Of a DNA stretch of 64,000 nt, positions 34,281 to 43,260 are shown piece by piece. The notes under the pieces were generated by a model. The model searched no databases. It was not told the DNA's origin and worked only from the letters and a program-made list of their open reading frames with translations. A program made the translations under genes and the position numbers. This DNA is from Vannielia litorea (GTDB taxonomy: Bacteria > Pseudomonadota > Alphaproteobacteria > Rhodobacterales > Rhodobacteraceae). The stretch is taken from NCBI RefSeq assembly GCF_019801175.1, contig NZ_JAHVJR010000001.1:558001-622000 (forward strand). Direction: 5' to 3'. Numbering within the stretch: position 1 is the stretch's first letter; each line of letters begins with the position of its first letter.

Positions 34281-34320
34281 ATGCATGGAATGTGCATCGG
34301 ATGTGCATCAGTTGTGACTC
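34281..34320 (+). repeat. 11-bp phased repeat, copy 1 (GAATGTGCATC family)
   Basis: Three units in tandem with an 11-bp period: GAATGTGCATC, GGATGTGCATC, AGTTGTGACTC, after a fourth weaker one. A near-identical element lies at 61997-62037 on the other strand. One frame would give a peptide starting MHGMCIGCAS; the other copy gives MYGMCISCAS. The two copies differ in order of units and diverge at once outside. One helical turn per unit suggests protein binding on one DNA face. Confidence 0.55.
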
Positions 34321-34464
34321 GGTTAACACGCCTCGATGCTGCGTGCGCTCGGCAGCATATGGGGGTGGCAGGTTTAGGCTACCCAAACCCTAGGGGCTGC
34401 CCTATAGTGCCTGTGGATAAATGGGGAGCATAACCCCACAGAGGCAGAGAAGAAGGGGACAGGA

Positions 34465-34941
34465 ATGCGCTGCCCGTTTTGCGGAAATGTCGATACACAG
34501 GTGAAAGACAGCAGGCCCGCGGAAGACCATGTCGCCATCCGGCGGCGTCGGTTCTGCCCCGCCTGCGGTGGACGTTTCACCACTTACGAACGCGTCCAAC
34601 TGCGTGATCTCGTTGTCATAAAATCCTCCGGCCGCCGTGAGGACTTCGACCGCGACAAGCTCGAACGCTCGATCCGGATCGCTTTGCAAAAACGCCCGAT
34701 CGACCCGGAGCGGATCGACCAGATGATCTCCGGTATCGTCCGGCGGCTCGAGAGCATGGGCGAGACCGATATCGACAGCAAGGTGATCGGCGAGATCGTC
34801 ATGGAGAGCCTCGCCCGGATCGACACCGTGGCCTACGTGCGTTTTGCGAGCGTTTACAAGAACTTCCAGGCCGCGGATGATTTCGACCGTTTCGTCTCGG
34901 AGCTGCGCCCGCCGGTCATGCCGGGTGATCCGGAGGAGTGA
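34465..34941 (+). CDS. nrdR: Transcriptional repressor NrdR
   Basis: A 158-residue ATP-cone repressor of ribonucleotide reductase genes. The zinc ribbon is CPFCGNVDTQVKDSR ... FCPACGGRFTTYER, and the ATP-cone (VVIKSSGRREDFDRDKL) follows. Length and motifs are canonical. It leads the ribD gene with a GTGA overlap, the standard alphaproteobacterial order nrdR-ribD. The upstream gap holds a CtrA-like box and phased repeats; no NrdR box was recognised there. Confidence 0.97.
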   Translation: MRCPFCGNVDTQVKDSRPAEDHVAIRRRRFCPACGGRFTTYERVQLRDLVVIKSSGRREDFDRDKLERSIRIALQKRPIDPERIDQMISGIVRRLESMGETDIDSKVIGEIVMESLARIDTVAYVRFASVYKNFQAADDFDRFVSELRPPVMPGDPEE

Positions 34942-36041
34942 GCCACGCGGATGATGCCGGGTGGATGGCGCGTGCCCTGAGCCTTGGGGCACGCGGCCTT
35001 GGGCAGGTCTGGCCCAACCCGGCGGTCGGCTGCATTCTCGTGAAAGATCAACGCGTTGTCGGGCGAGGCTGGACCCAGCCCGGCGGCCGGCCCCATGCCG
35101 AAGTCATGGCTTTGGGTCAAGCCGTATTCGACGCCCGCGGCGCCACCGCCTACGTCACCCTCGAGCCCTGCGCTCACCACGGCAAGACCCCGCCCTGCGC
35201 TGATGCCTTGGTCAAGGCAGGCGTGGCCCGCGTCGTAACCGCGCTCGAAGATCCCGACCCACGCACCGCAGGCCAGGGCCACGCGCGTCTGCGCGAGGCC
35301 GGAATTTCCTGTGAAACCAACGTGCTGGCCGAGGCTGCGGAGAAGGCCCATGCCGGTTTTCTGATGCGCATCCGCGAGGGCCGCCCGCAATTGACCCTCA
35401 AGCTTGCCAGCTCTTTCGATGGCCGCATCGCCACTGCCTCGGGCGAAAGCAAGTGGATCACCGGCCCCGCCGCCCGCCAAGCGGTGCAGGGCCTGCGCGC
35501 CAGCCACGATGCGGTGCTCGTCGGCGCAGGCACCGCCCGTGCCGACGATCCGGCGTTAACCCTTCGCGGCTATGGTCAGCGGCGTCCGCCCGTGCGCGTC
35601 GTCGTCTCGCGCCGGTTGGAGTTGCCCACCGAGGGTCAGCTTGCCCGTACCGCCCGCGAGGTGCCGGTCTGGCTCTGCCACGGCCCCGATGCGCCCGAGC
35701 CGCGCAAGGCCGCATGGGCGGCGCTCGGCGCGGAGCTGATCGAGGTGCCGCTCGGGCTTGATCGGCACCCCGAGCCCGCCGCAATGCTGCGGGCGCTCGG
35801 TGATCGCGGGCTGACACGGGTGCTGTGCGAGGGCGGCGGCATGCTGGCGGCCTCGCTGATCTCGGCGGGCCTCGCCGATCGGCTCGCCGGCTTCACCGCC
35901 GGGCTTGCGCTTGGGGCCGAGGGGCAGCCTTCCGTCGGGCCGCTGGGCCTTGCCACGCTAAGTGAAGCGCGGCGCTACGTACTTGAAGAGGCGCGCAAAA
36001 TCGGGCCGGACTTGCTCGCGATCTGGGCGCGGCAGCGCTAG
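34938..36041 (+). CDS. ribD: Bifunctional riboflavin deaminase/reductase RibD
   Basis: A 367-residue enzyme that deaminates and then reduces the pyrimidine intermediate of riboflavin synthesis. The N-terminal deaminase has the zinc site HAEVMAL and EPCAHHGKTPPCADAL. The C-terminal reductase has SSFDGRIATASGESKWI, VGAGTARADDPALT and LCEGGGMLAASL. The start is GTG at 34938, overlapping the nrdR stop and preceded by GGAGGA. The next gene on the plus strand should be ribE, but an opposite-strand capsule block intervenes, with a 1-bp gap between the ribD and kpsC stops. Confidence 0.97.
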   Translation: MSHADDAGWMARALSLGARGLGQVWPNPAVGCILVKDQRVVGRGWTQPGGRPHAEVMALGQAVFDARGATAYVTLEPCAHHGKTPPCADALVKAGVARVVTALEDPDPRTAGQGHARLREAGISCETNVLAEAAEKAHAGFLMRIREGRPQLTLKLASSFDGRIATASGESKWITGPAARQAVQGLRASHDAVLVGAGTARADDPALTLRGYGQRRPPVRVVVSRRLELPTEGQLARTAREVPVWLCHGPDAPEPRKAAWAALGAELIEVPLGLDRHPEPAAMLRALGDRGLTRVLCEGGGMLAASLISAGLADRLAGFTAGLALGAEGQPSVGPLGLATLSEARRYVLEEARKIGPDLLAIWARQR

Positions 36042-36042
36042 G

Positions 36043-38100
36043 TCACCGCCACAGGTGCGCGTAACCCGCGAGCCATCCCTGCAATTTAGAGAGCAGCCTG
36101 TTGCCAAAGCCGGGGCCGGGGAGATTGCCGCTTTCAAGCCGATCCAGCACCACTTCCACCGGGCAGGCCCTGCCGGTTACCGGGTCAAAATACCGAGGAT
36201 AATCAATAAGAACGGCCTGAACGATCGCCTCCAGCGACGGCCGCGCCTCGCGCCGCTCGGGCGGGCTGCCCCTGTCTTCAGTGAGGCCCCATCCGGCATA
36301 GAACGGCGCACCCAGCGTGGTGACCGGCACGCCCCGGATCAACGCCTCGAACCCGAGGCCCGAGGTCATCGTCCAAACAGTGTCGACCCGTTCGATCAGG
36401 GCCGCAGGGTCGGTGCCGGGCAGCACAATGTCGGCAAACTCCAGCGGGCTTTCCACCCGTCCCGCACGCAGCCCGGCCTCCACGTCCGGGTGCGGCTTGT
36501 AGAGGATCACCGCTTCGGGGTTTGCCTCACGCGTGGCCTGCAAGAGTTTGAAGTTGGTATTGATTTCCCCGGTGCCGAAGCGGATCGAGGCATCATCCTC
36601 CACCTGTCCCGGCACAAGTATCCGATGGCCTGCAGGCAACTCGGGCACCTCTGCGGAGCCAAGATTGTACTTGCTCACCCCCTTCGCCTTCAGCCGCCCT
36701 ATGAGCGCCGCCGCACGGGGGTGCGCCTCCTGCCGCGCCGCGCGGGCAATGAGATGCTCCAGCCGCGAGGGCGTGCGGGGATCGTAGTAGATGCCCAGAT
36801 CGTCGCGCACGAGGCTCAGGGGCGGCACCAGCTCGGCCCCCAGCCCGCGCGAGCGAAGAAACCCGTCTTCGACCCGGATCAGCGGCACATGCTGCCGCGC
36901 CGTCGCGGCCTCCAGCGCCTCGTCCACCCGCCCGGCCCAGGCCAGAACCGGAGCGCCAAGCGTCTTGGCGCGGGCGGCGGCCTCCTCGGGTTTGTCATTA
37001 AAGATCAAGGGCTTCTCCGCGCCAAAGATGCGCTGAAGCGGCTTGCGCTTCCACAGCCGCATCCCGTAGGCAACGCCGCCCTGCCGGTCTTCCCGCCACG
37101 CGCGGGCGCGTGCGCCGAGGCCGTCCATCACTTCCTCCAGCGTGGCCAGACGGTCGCGCCACGGGTCGTACCACGTGGGGTAAAGGATCATCGCCGCGGC
37201 AAAAAGCTGGGCGCGGGTGAGCTTGCGTTCGCGGCGCGGGCAGGGGGCCTCGTCGGCGGTCAGCTCCCATCCGCCATAGAAGGGCTGGCCGAACACGCGC
37301 GGCTTGTGCCCTGCGATGATCGCCTCGAACCCCATGCCGGAGGTCACGGTATAGACCGCCACCGCCCCCTCCAGCAGCGCCCAAGGCGAGACCGGATCGG
37401 AATAGAGCCTGGTGCGGTCATCCTCCTGCTCCGGCCCGAAATGCCCCTCGCGCGCCCCGGCAACCGTTTCGGGGTGGGTCTTGATCAGGATGCGGGCGCC
37501 CGGATGTTCGATTTGTGCAAAGGCGAGCATCTCGCGGAAGGTCGCCTCTGTGGCGTTGCCATGGGCGATGGAGGCGTCACCCCGGGTCTGGTCGATGACC
37601 AGCACATAACCCGGCGCCGGCACCTCCGCGTCAGGATCAAAGGCATTGTATTTGCTGAGGTGTTCCTGCTTCAACCGGTCCATCGCCAGCCGCGCGCGGG
37701 CCATCAGCGCCCCATCGTCGAGCGGGTGGGTGGCAAGCAGCCGTTCCAGCCCCGAGGGCGTGGCACTGTCGAAATGCACGCCATGTTCGTCAATCAAAAG
37801 TCCAATGGGCGGCTCACCATCCGCGCGTCCGGGATGGATCGACCGCAACAGCGCATCCTCGATCCGCACCAGCGCGGCCCCGGTCTTTTCCGCCATCGCC
37901 TCGCCACGGACGGCATAGGGCGAGCGGCCCCACACGCCGATCCTGTCATCCGCGCCGGGCAGGCCGAGCTTCACCTCCCAGCCGGCCAACTCCAGAATGC
38001 GCCTCACGCGGCGCTGAAAGACGAACCCGCCCGAGTAAACGAAAAGCCGCCGGGGCGCAGAGGCTCCGGCGGCTTGGGTTTCGTCTGGCGCGGGGGCCAT
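36043..38100 (-). CDS. kpsC: Capsule polysaccharide beta-Kdo transferase KpsC-like
   Basis: A 685-residue protein with two homologous glycosyltransferase halves, as in KpsC, which builds the poly-Kdo linker on lyso-phosphatidylglycerol for group 2-type capsules. Each half repeats the blocks (L)LRSIHPGR or FLRSRGLGA, then KTHPETVAG or KPHPDVEAG, then a TSGMGFEAIIAGH or TSGLGFEALIRGV motif, and finally FYGGWELT or FYAGWGLT. It is the third gene of a minus-strand unit with an export lipoprotein and KpsS. Sequence repeat and gene context agree. Confidence 0.92.
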   Translation of the reverse strand: MAPAPDETQAAGASAPRRLFVYSGGFVFQRRVRRILELAGWEVKLGLPGADDRIGVWGRSPYAVRGEAMAEKTGAALVRIEDALLRSIHPGRADGEPPIGLLIDEHGVHFDSATPSGLERLLATHPLDDGALMARARLAMDRLKQEHLSKYNAFDPDAEVPAPGYVLVIDQTRGDASIAHGNATEATFREMLAFAQIEHPGARILIKTHPETVAGAREGHFGPEQEDDRTRLYSDPVSPWALLEGAVAVYTVTSGMGFEAIIAGHKPRVFGQPFYGGWELTADEAPCPRRERKLTRAQLFAAAMILYPTWYDPWRDRLATLEEVMDGLGARARAWREDRQGGVAYGMRLWKRKPLQRIFGAEKPLIFNDKPEEAAARAKTLGAPVLAWAGRVDEALEAATARQHVPLIRVEDGFLRSRGLGAELVPPLSLVRDDLGIYYDPRTPSRLEHLIARAARQEAHPRAAALIGRLKAKGVSKYNLGSAEVPELPAGHRILVPGQVEDDASIRFGTGEINTNFKLLQATREANPEAVILYKPHPDVEAGLRAGRVESPLEFADIVLPGTDPAALIERVDTVWTMTSGLGFEALIRGVPVTTLGAPFYAGWGLTEDRGSPPERREARPSLEAIVQAVLIDYPRYFDPVTGRACPVEVVLDRLESGNLPGPGFGNRLLSKLQGWLAGYAHLWR

Positions 38101-38110
38101 GCCGACCCCG

Positions 38111-39244
38111 TCAGTTGCCAGCGGCGGTGTTGAGCTGGTTGGCGGTGCCCACGGCCCCGGTCAGTGCCGAAAGGGTCTTTTGCCACTGCACGTAGGGCGC
38201 CTCGGTGACGTAGACAGTATCGTCATTGCGGATCACGAAGTCCCGCGCCTCGAACATGCCGTTCGGCTCGGTCAGATCGAGCACGTAGACCATGCGCTGG
38301 GTGCCGGTGATATCGGTGCGGCCAAGCACCTGCCGGGCAATTTCCTCGGGCTCGTTGCGGAACACGAACACGCCGGTCGGGTCTGCAAGGTTGCTGCTGA
38401 GGCCGCCCACCTGGGCAATCGCTTCAATGGCCGAAAGAGTCTGCGTGGTGAAGGGGATACGGTTTTGCGTGCCGGTTGCGCCGAGGGCGGTGAAGGCCCG
38501 AGTATCTTCTTCCACGAGGATGCGGTCGCCGTCGCGCAGGGCGATGTCGAACTTGGGGTTCTCGAACAGATCCGCCCACCAGATGGTGCATTTGTGCTTG
38601 CCGCGGATCACGGTGATCTGGGCCACGTCCTGCTCGATGGCAATGCCACCCGCCGCGGCCAGCATGGCCGAAAGGGTGCGGGTGGGCCGCTCGATGGGGT
38701 AGACGCCCTGAGCGCTGACGCCGCCCACGACCGACACGGCAGCCCCGTCACCGGCGAGACGGCGGACGATAACTTGCGGATCGGGCGTTTGGGTGTCGAG
38801 CTTTTCGGTGATGAGCTGGCGGATGCGCTCCGGGGTGTTGCCGGAGGCCTTGATCCGGCCCGCGTAGGGCACAAAGATGAAACCTGCACTGTCGACCTGA
38901 ACTTCCTCGAGCACGGTCGCAGACTGGCCCTCGTTGGCCAGCAGCCCGTCATCGACGTTTTCCCAGATCGTGAGGCCGAGCACATCGCCGGGGCGGATGG
39001 TGTCGGAGCCGATGCGACCGGCGTTGAGGAAGGCCTTGGAGAAGCCCAGCACCGGGGTCACGGAGGTCGCGGCGGTGACGCGGCTGTTCACCGCGACCAC
39101 GAACGCATCGCCCTCATTCAGCACGGAGCCTGCGAAGATTTCGCGCTTGTTCGGGCCGCTGCGGGGGAGGCCGCAGGACGCGACAAGGGCAACCATGGCC
39201 AAAGCGGCCGCGGCGCGGGCCAGCGGGGAGGTCTTGAGTATCAC
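38111..39244 (-). CDS. Polysaccharide export outer-membrane lipoprotein (Wza/KpsD type)
   Basis: A 377-residue lipoprotein. The start is GTG at 39244 with AAGGAG eight bases ahead; the signal peptide MILKTSPLARAAAALAMVALVASC ends in the lipobox VASC. The mature part has the polysaccharide-export domain (IRPGDVLGLTIWENV), the SLBB region (VSVVGGVSAQGVYPI) and a second SLBB block (LRDGDRILVEEDTRAFTALG; PFTTQTLSAIEAIAQVGGL). It exports capsule through the outer membrane. It sits between kpsS and kpsC; inner-membrane ABC genes (kpsMTE) are not in the window. Confidence 0.88.
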   Translation of the reverse strand: MILKTSPLARAAAALAMVALVASCGLPRSGPNKREIFAGSVLNEGDAFVVAVNSRVTAATSVTPVLGFSKAFLNAGRIGSDTIRPGDVLGLTIWENVDDGLLANEGQSATVLEEVQVDSAGFIFVPYAGRIKASGNTPERIRQLITEKLDTQTPDPQVIVRRLAGDGAAVSVVGGVSAQGVYPIERPTRTLSAMLAAAGGIAIEQDVAQITVIRGKHKCTIWWADLFENPKFDIALRDGDRILVEEDTRAFTALGATGTQNRIPFTTQTLSAIEAIAQVGGLSSNLADPTGVFVFRNEPEEIARQVLGRTDITGTQRMVYVLDLTEPNGMFEARDFVIRNDDTVYVTEAPYVQWQKTLSALTGAVGTANQLNTAAGN

Positions 39245-39466
39245 TGCTCGGGCTCCTTTACGGATTTCTGCCTCAAGTTTTGCGCCGAGCCTACTGACGG
39301 GGCGGGTCAAAAGGAAGGACGGTGGCGGCGGGGTTGTGCCGAAGGGCAAGGGTGTGTTGCCGATGTGTCGCGATTTTGGCGCTCAGCCCTGAACCGGATT
39401 CTCCAAGGAATCCCGGCTATTTGGCAGATGTAGTGGAAGTGGGTCGAGCGACCCTCAAGGGCTGCG

Positions 39467-40759
39467 TCAGGTCACGAGCCGGAGTTGAAGGCGCGGTCCG
39501 GCTTTGCCTTGTGCGAGCGCGTCATAAGGGTCTTCCGGAGCCAGCATCATGTCCACCACCTGCCGCAAGAGCTGCCTGCGCCCGCGCGACGAGTAGAAGC
39601 CCCCGGCGATCTGCGAGGTCTCCAGCAGAAAGCTGCGATAGTCGCGATAGGCCTTGCTGTCGGGCCGTGTCGGGGCCGAGAAAAACTCAAGCAAAGGCTG
39701 GACCGAGACGAACTCGGGCTTGGCGTAGACCGCATCGCCAAAGACCTTCAGTGGCAACCCGCGCCAGAGCACCTGCTGCGCGGCGGTGGAGTTGACGGTC
39801 ACCGCAGAGCGGGCGTGGTTGAGAAGCTGCGCCAGCTTGCCGCCACGCACGTAATGCACCCGGCCCGCCACCCCATGCACCTTTGCCAGCCTGCGGATCT
39901 CTCGCCGCATCGGCACGCGGCCGTCCTCCAGCGGATGGGCCTTGAACACGAGGTGATGGTGGCGCGGTGCCCCTGCGGCAAAGCCTTCGATGGTGACCGC
40001 GAGAAACTCGGTCATTGTCTTGAACGGCGAGTGCTTCTGAAAGCTGGCGTCATGCTCCAGTTGCAGGATCGCGAGGTGATAGGGGAAGCCGCCGTGCTTG
40101 ATCCGGAAGGTGGCCTGCACCCGGTCGGCCCAGAACACCGGCATAAGCAGCAAGCGCTTGAGATAAAGCCCGAATTCCTGCGCCACCGTCAGCGAGCGGT
40201 GCGGGCGGAAGTTGCGGTAGGGCCGGTTCCAGAGCAGCACGAAGTAGTGGTAGAGAAAGCCGTAGAAGATATGGTGGCGCATGTCGCCCCATTTGGCGGG
40301 CGCATCGGGCAGGTCGATATCCGACATCGCCAGTGCGGCGCGCATGTCTTCGATCGAGAAGTCCATCAGCCGCGAGTGGCCGTTCGAGCCGCCGCGCTCG
40401 TAGCTCACCCAATAGGGCCGCAGGTAGCCCTCCTCGAAGACATGCACGGTGATCGCTCGTTCCTTGGCGATGCGCACCGCCTCGGCGTGGATGCCGCGGG
40501 TGTCGCCGTAGAGCGCGATATCGGTGATGCCCTTTTCATCGCAAAGTTCGGCAAAGCGGGCAGGCCAATCTTCGGGGGTGCCGCGATAGGGGATGAAGCT
40601 GCGGGAATGAAACCAGAAGGCCTCATCCCCCTTGTTGAAGCCCACGCGCCAGACCTCGCAGCCCGCCGCGCGCAGCATCTTGCCGAGCCGATGGAAGAAC
40701 GGCCCGTGCGGCCCCTGAAGAAACAGGAAGCGGCGATCTTCTGCGGCAAGGGCGCTCAT
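39467..40759 (-). CDS. kpsS: Capsule polysaccharide export protein KpsS-like
   Basis: A 430-residue glycosyltransferase of the KpsS family, which with KpsC starts the beta-Kdo linker of group 2 capsules. It begins MSALAAEDRRFLFLQGPHGPFFHRLG, the family signature, and continues with FEEGYLRPYWVSYERGG, HHLVFKAHPLEDGR and VNSTAAQQVLWRGLPLKVFG. It is the first gene of the capsule block on the minus strand; 222 bp separates it from the export lipoprotein and contains the palindrome GGGTCG-AG-CGACCC. Confidence 0.93.
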   Translation of the reverse strand: MSALAAEDRRFLFLQGPHGPFFHRLGKMLRAAGCEVWRVGFNKGDEAFWFHSRSFIPYRGTPEDWPARFAELCDEKGITDIALYGDTRGIHAEAVRIAKERAITVHVFEEGYLRPYWVSYERGGSNGHSRLMDFSIEDMRAALAMSDIDLPDAPAKWGDMRHHIFYGFLYHYFVLLWNRPYRNFRPHRSLTVAQEFGLYLKRLLLMPVFWADRVQATFRIKHGGFPYHLAILQLEHDASFQKHSPFKTMTEFLAVTIEGFAAGAPRHHHLVFKAHPLEDGRVPMRREIRRLAKVHGVAGRVHYVRGGKLAQLLNHARSAVTVNSTAAQQVLWRGLPLKVFGDAVYAKPEFVSVQPLLEFFSAPTRPDSKAYRDYRSFLLETSQIAGGFYSSRGRRQLLRQVVDMMLAPEDPYDALAQGKAGPRLQLRLVT

Positions 40760-40873
40760 CGGCGGCGCGATCTCCTCAGGTCTTGCTTGTGGCCTAACCC
40801 ATTCCTGCGGCAGAATTAAGACCGGAATGTCCGGGCGCAGGCGCACTCGGGTCAAAAGAAGAAGGATTGAGGC

Positions 40874-41467
40874 ATGTTTACCGGCATCGTCACCGACATC
40901 GGGCGGGTGGAAAAAGTGGAGATGCGCGGCGACATGCGGGCGCGCATCGGCACCAGCTACGACACCGGCGGCATCGACATTGGCGCCAGCATTGCCTGCG
41001 ACGGTGTCTGCCTGACGGTCGTGGCGCTTGGGCCGGATTGGTTCGAGGTGGATGTCTCGGCCGAGACGGTCTCGAAAACCTCGATCCCGGCCAATGGCTG
41101 GCCGGTGGGAAAGCGGCTCAATCTGGAGCGGGCGCTGAAGGTGGGGGACGAACTGGGCGGGCATATCGTTTCGGGCCATGTGGACGGCGTGGCCGAGGTG
41201 GTGGGCATGGCCGATGAGGGCGACAGCCTGCGCCTGACCTTCCGCGCGCCCGAGGCGCTGGCGAAGTTCATCGCGCCCAAAGGGTCGGTTGCGCTCAACG
41301 GCACCTCGCTGACGGTGAACGAGGTGGAGGGCGCGGAGTTTGGCATCAACCTCATCCCGCACACGCGTGACGTGACCACATGGGGCGATGTTGCCAAGGG
41401 CGACGAGGTGAACCTCGAGGTCGACACGATGGCGCGTTATGTGGCCCGGCTGCAGGAGGCTGGTTGA
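40874..41467 (+). CDS. ribE: Riboflavin synthase alpha chain
   Basis: A 197-residue enzyme that dismutates 6,7-dimethyl-8-ribityllumazine to riboflavin. Two tandem barrel domains each keep the family motif: domain 1 starts MFTGIVTDIGRVEKVE and has GVCLTVVAL; domain 2 has GHIVSGHVDGVAEV and GTSLTVNEVEG. It restarts the rib operon after the capsule block. Its stop overlaps the next gene (TGATG). The symbol ribE is used in the E. coli-independent sense of riboflavin synthase (ribC in other nomenclature). Confidence 0.96.
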   Translation: MFTGIVTDIGRVEKVEMRGDMRARIGTSYDTGGIDIGASIACDGVCLTVVALGPDWFEVDVSAETVSKTSIPANGWPVGKRLNLERALKVGDELGGHIVSGHVDGVAEVVGMADEGDSLRLTFRAPEALAKFIAPKGSVALNGTSLTVNEVEGAEFGINLIPHTRDVTTWGDVAKGDEVNLEVDTMARYVARLQEAG

Positions 41468-42057
41468 TGGCGGATCGCCCGATTTACGGCCCCGGCCACA
41501 ACGGTGGCCCGACGATGGAGCCGGGCGCGGGCTGGCGCGGCTATGCCTGGAAGCGGGCGCGGGCGGAACTGCTGCCCTCCCTGCCGCTCCCGGTGATCCA
41601 GCGCAGGCTGAAGCGGGCGGGCGAGCTTGGGCTGGATTTCAAAACCTACGCCCGCGTGCACCATTCGGCGGGCCGCGACATCGTGGCGATCCTGTTCTCC
41701 AACAACGCACTCAGGATGATCCGCGAGGGCCAGCAGATGCCCGAGGCGCGCGCGGCCAAACTGCGGGATCTGGCCCGCTGTGGCAGGGGGTTGCTGGCTC
41801 ATGCGCCACAAGACCCGGCGGTGCTGGCCATGCGCATCGAGGCGGAGCACGCGATACATTTCGATCCGGCAGCAACCGCGCCCGATCTGCGCGAGACATG
41901 GGGCCAGACCCGCGCCCGCATCCGCAGCATGCTGAACGGCGCGGGCCTGCTGCCCGGTGCGGTGGTTCTGGTGGGCGACACCCCGCTGGAGGCAGATTGG
42001 GCCCCCACTGCCAACCTCGCAGGCCATGTCTCTGCCGATCAATACTTCGGCCCCTGA
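41467..42057 (+). CDS. Conserved hypothetical inside the rib operon
   Basis: A 196-residue soluble protein with a basic helix-rich core (KRARAELLPSLPLPVIQRRLKRAGELGLDFKTYARVHHSAGRDIVAILFSNNAL in part). The recognisable pieces are the start MADRPIYGPGHNGGPTMEPG, the block VHHSAGRDIVAILFSNNALR and the end WAPTANLAGHVSADQYFGP. It starts one base into the ribE stop and precedes ribBX by 93 bp. Its place suggests, but does not show, a link to riboflavin metabolism. I recognise no domain. Confidence 0.7.
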   Translation: MADRPIYGPGHNGGPTMEPGAGWRGYAWKRARAELLPSLPLPVIQRRLKRAGELGLDFKTYARVHHSAGRDIVAILFSNNALRMIREGQQMPEARAAKLRDLARCGRGLLAHAPQDPAVLAMRIEAEHAIHFDPAATAPDLRETWGQTRARIRSMLNGAGLLPGAVVLVGDTPLEADWAPTANLAGHVSADQYFGP

Positions 42058-42150
42058 CCCCCCGCGACCTCGCGTCTCGCCCCGGCCTTCCACTCTTTCC
42101 AACCCGGCCCAACCGGGCTAGATGGAGCCGCAAACCAGACGGGCGGCCCG

Positions 42151-43260
42151 ATGAACGACCTTTCGACCAACTATACAGACGCGATCTCCTCGGTTGAGGA
42201 GATCATTGAGGATGCCCGCAACGGGCGGATGTTCATCCTCGTGGATCATGAAGACCGTGAGAACGAGGGCGATCTCGTGATCCCCGCGCAGATGGCCACG
42301 CCCGATGCGATCAACTTCATGGCGACCCACGGGCGCGGGCTGATCTGCCTTGCGTTGCCCGGCCCCCGGATCGATGCGCTCGGCCTGCCGCTGATGGCCT
42401 CGCAGAACTCCTCGCGGCACGAGACCGCCTTCACCGTCAGCATCGAAGCCCGCGAGGGCGTGACGACCGGCATCAGCGCAGGCGACCGTGCCCGCACCGT
42501 GGCCGTGGCCATCGACAGCGCCAAAAGCGCGCAGGATATCGCCACGCCGGGCCACGTCTTTCCGCTTCGCGCCCGCGAGGGCGGGGTGCTTGTGCGGGCC
42601 GGTCATACCGAGGCCGCGGTGGATGTGAGCCGCCTTGCGGGGCTCAACCCCTCCGGCGTGATCTGCGAGATCATGAACGAAGATGGCACCATGTCGCGCC
42701 TGCCCGATCTGGTCAGCTTTGCCCAGCGGCACGGGCTGAAGATTGGCACGATCTCGGACCTCATCGCCTACCGCCGCCGCCACGACAATCTCGTTGCCGT
42801 GAAGAAGGAAGAGACCATCACTTCTGCCTTCGGCGGCGAGTGGCAGATGAAGATCTACACCGACCAGGTGCAGGGTGCTGAACATATCGTGCTGGTGAAG
42901 GGCGATATCTCCGGCGATGCACCGGTGCTCACCCGGATGCACGCGCTCGACCCGATGCTCGATGTGGTCGGCACCGCCGGTGCAGGCCGGGCGCATGAGT
43001 TTGGCGCAGCAATGGAGGCCGTGGCCGCCGAGGGCCGGGGCGTTGTGGTGCTGCTGCGCGACCTGACTATGAAGATCGCCGCCGCCGAGGAGGCCTCGCC
43101 GCAGACGCTGCGGCAATACGGCCTCGGTGCGCAGATCCTTTCGTCGCTGGGGATCCACAAGCTGGAGCTGCTCACCAACTCCCCCACGCCCAAGATCGTT
43201 GGCCTCGATGCCTACGGGCTGGAGATCGTTGGCACCCGCCGGATTGAGGAGGCAGGCTGA
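42151..43260 (+). CDS. ribB: DHBP synthase with degenerate GTP cyclohydrolase II domain (RibBX)
   Basis: A 369-residue two-domain protein. The N-terminal half is a complete 3,4-dihydroxy-2-butanone-4-phosphate synthase: DHEDRENEGDLVIPA holds the acidic metal site, and SRHETAFTVSIEA, RAREGGVLVRAGHTEAAVD and MNEDGTMSR follow. The C-terminal half keeps the GTP cyclohydrolase II shape but lacks its three zinc cysteines: where C-x10-CxC is expected the sequence is VKGDISGDAPVLTRMHALDP. Such proteins are called RibBX and supply only DHBP. It is followed directly by ribH (TGATG). Confidence 0.93.
   Translation: MNDLSTNYTDAISSVEEIIEDARNGRMFILVDHEDRENEGDLVIPAQMATPDAINFMATHGRGLICLALPGPRIDALGLPLMASQNSSRHETAFTVSIEAREGVTTGISAGDRARTVAVAIDSAKSAQDIATPGHVFPLRAREGGVLVRAGHTEAAVDVSRLAGLNPSGVICEIMNEDGTMSRLPDLVSFAQRHGLKIGTISDLIAYRRRHDNLVAVKKEETITSAFGGEWQMKIYTDQVQGAEHIVLVKGDISGDAPVLTRMHALDPMLDVVGTAGAGRAHEFGAAMEAVAAEGRGVVVLLRDLTMKIAAAEEASPQTLRQYGLGAQILSSLGIHKLELLTNSPTPKIVGLDAYGLEIVGTRRIEEAG

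Noticed and set aside
42058..42150. FMN riboswitch before ribBX
   Set aside because: The 93-bp gap lacks the conserved RFN blocks; only a weak CCCGG...CCGGG hairpin is seen.
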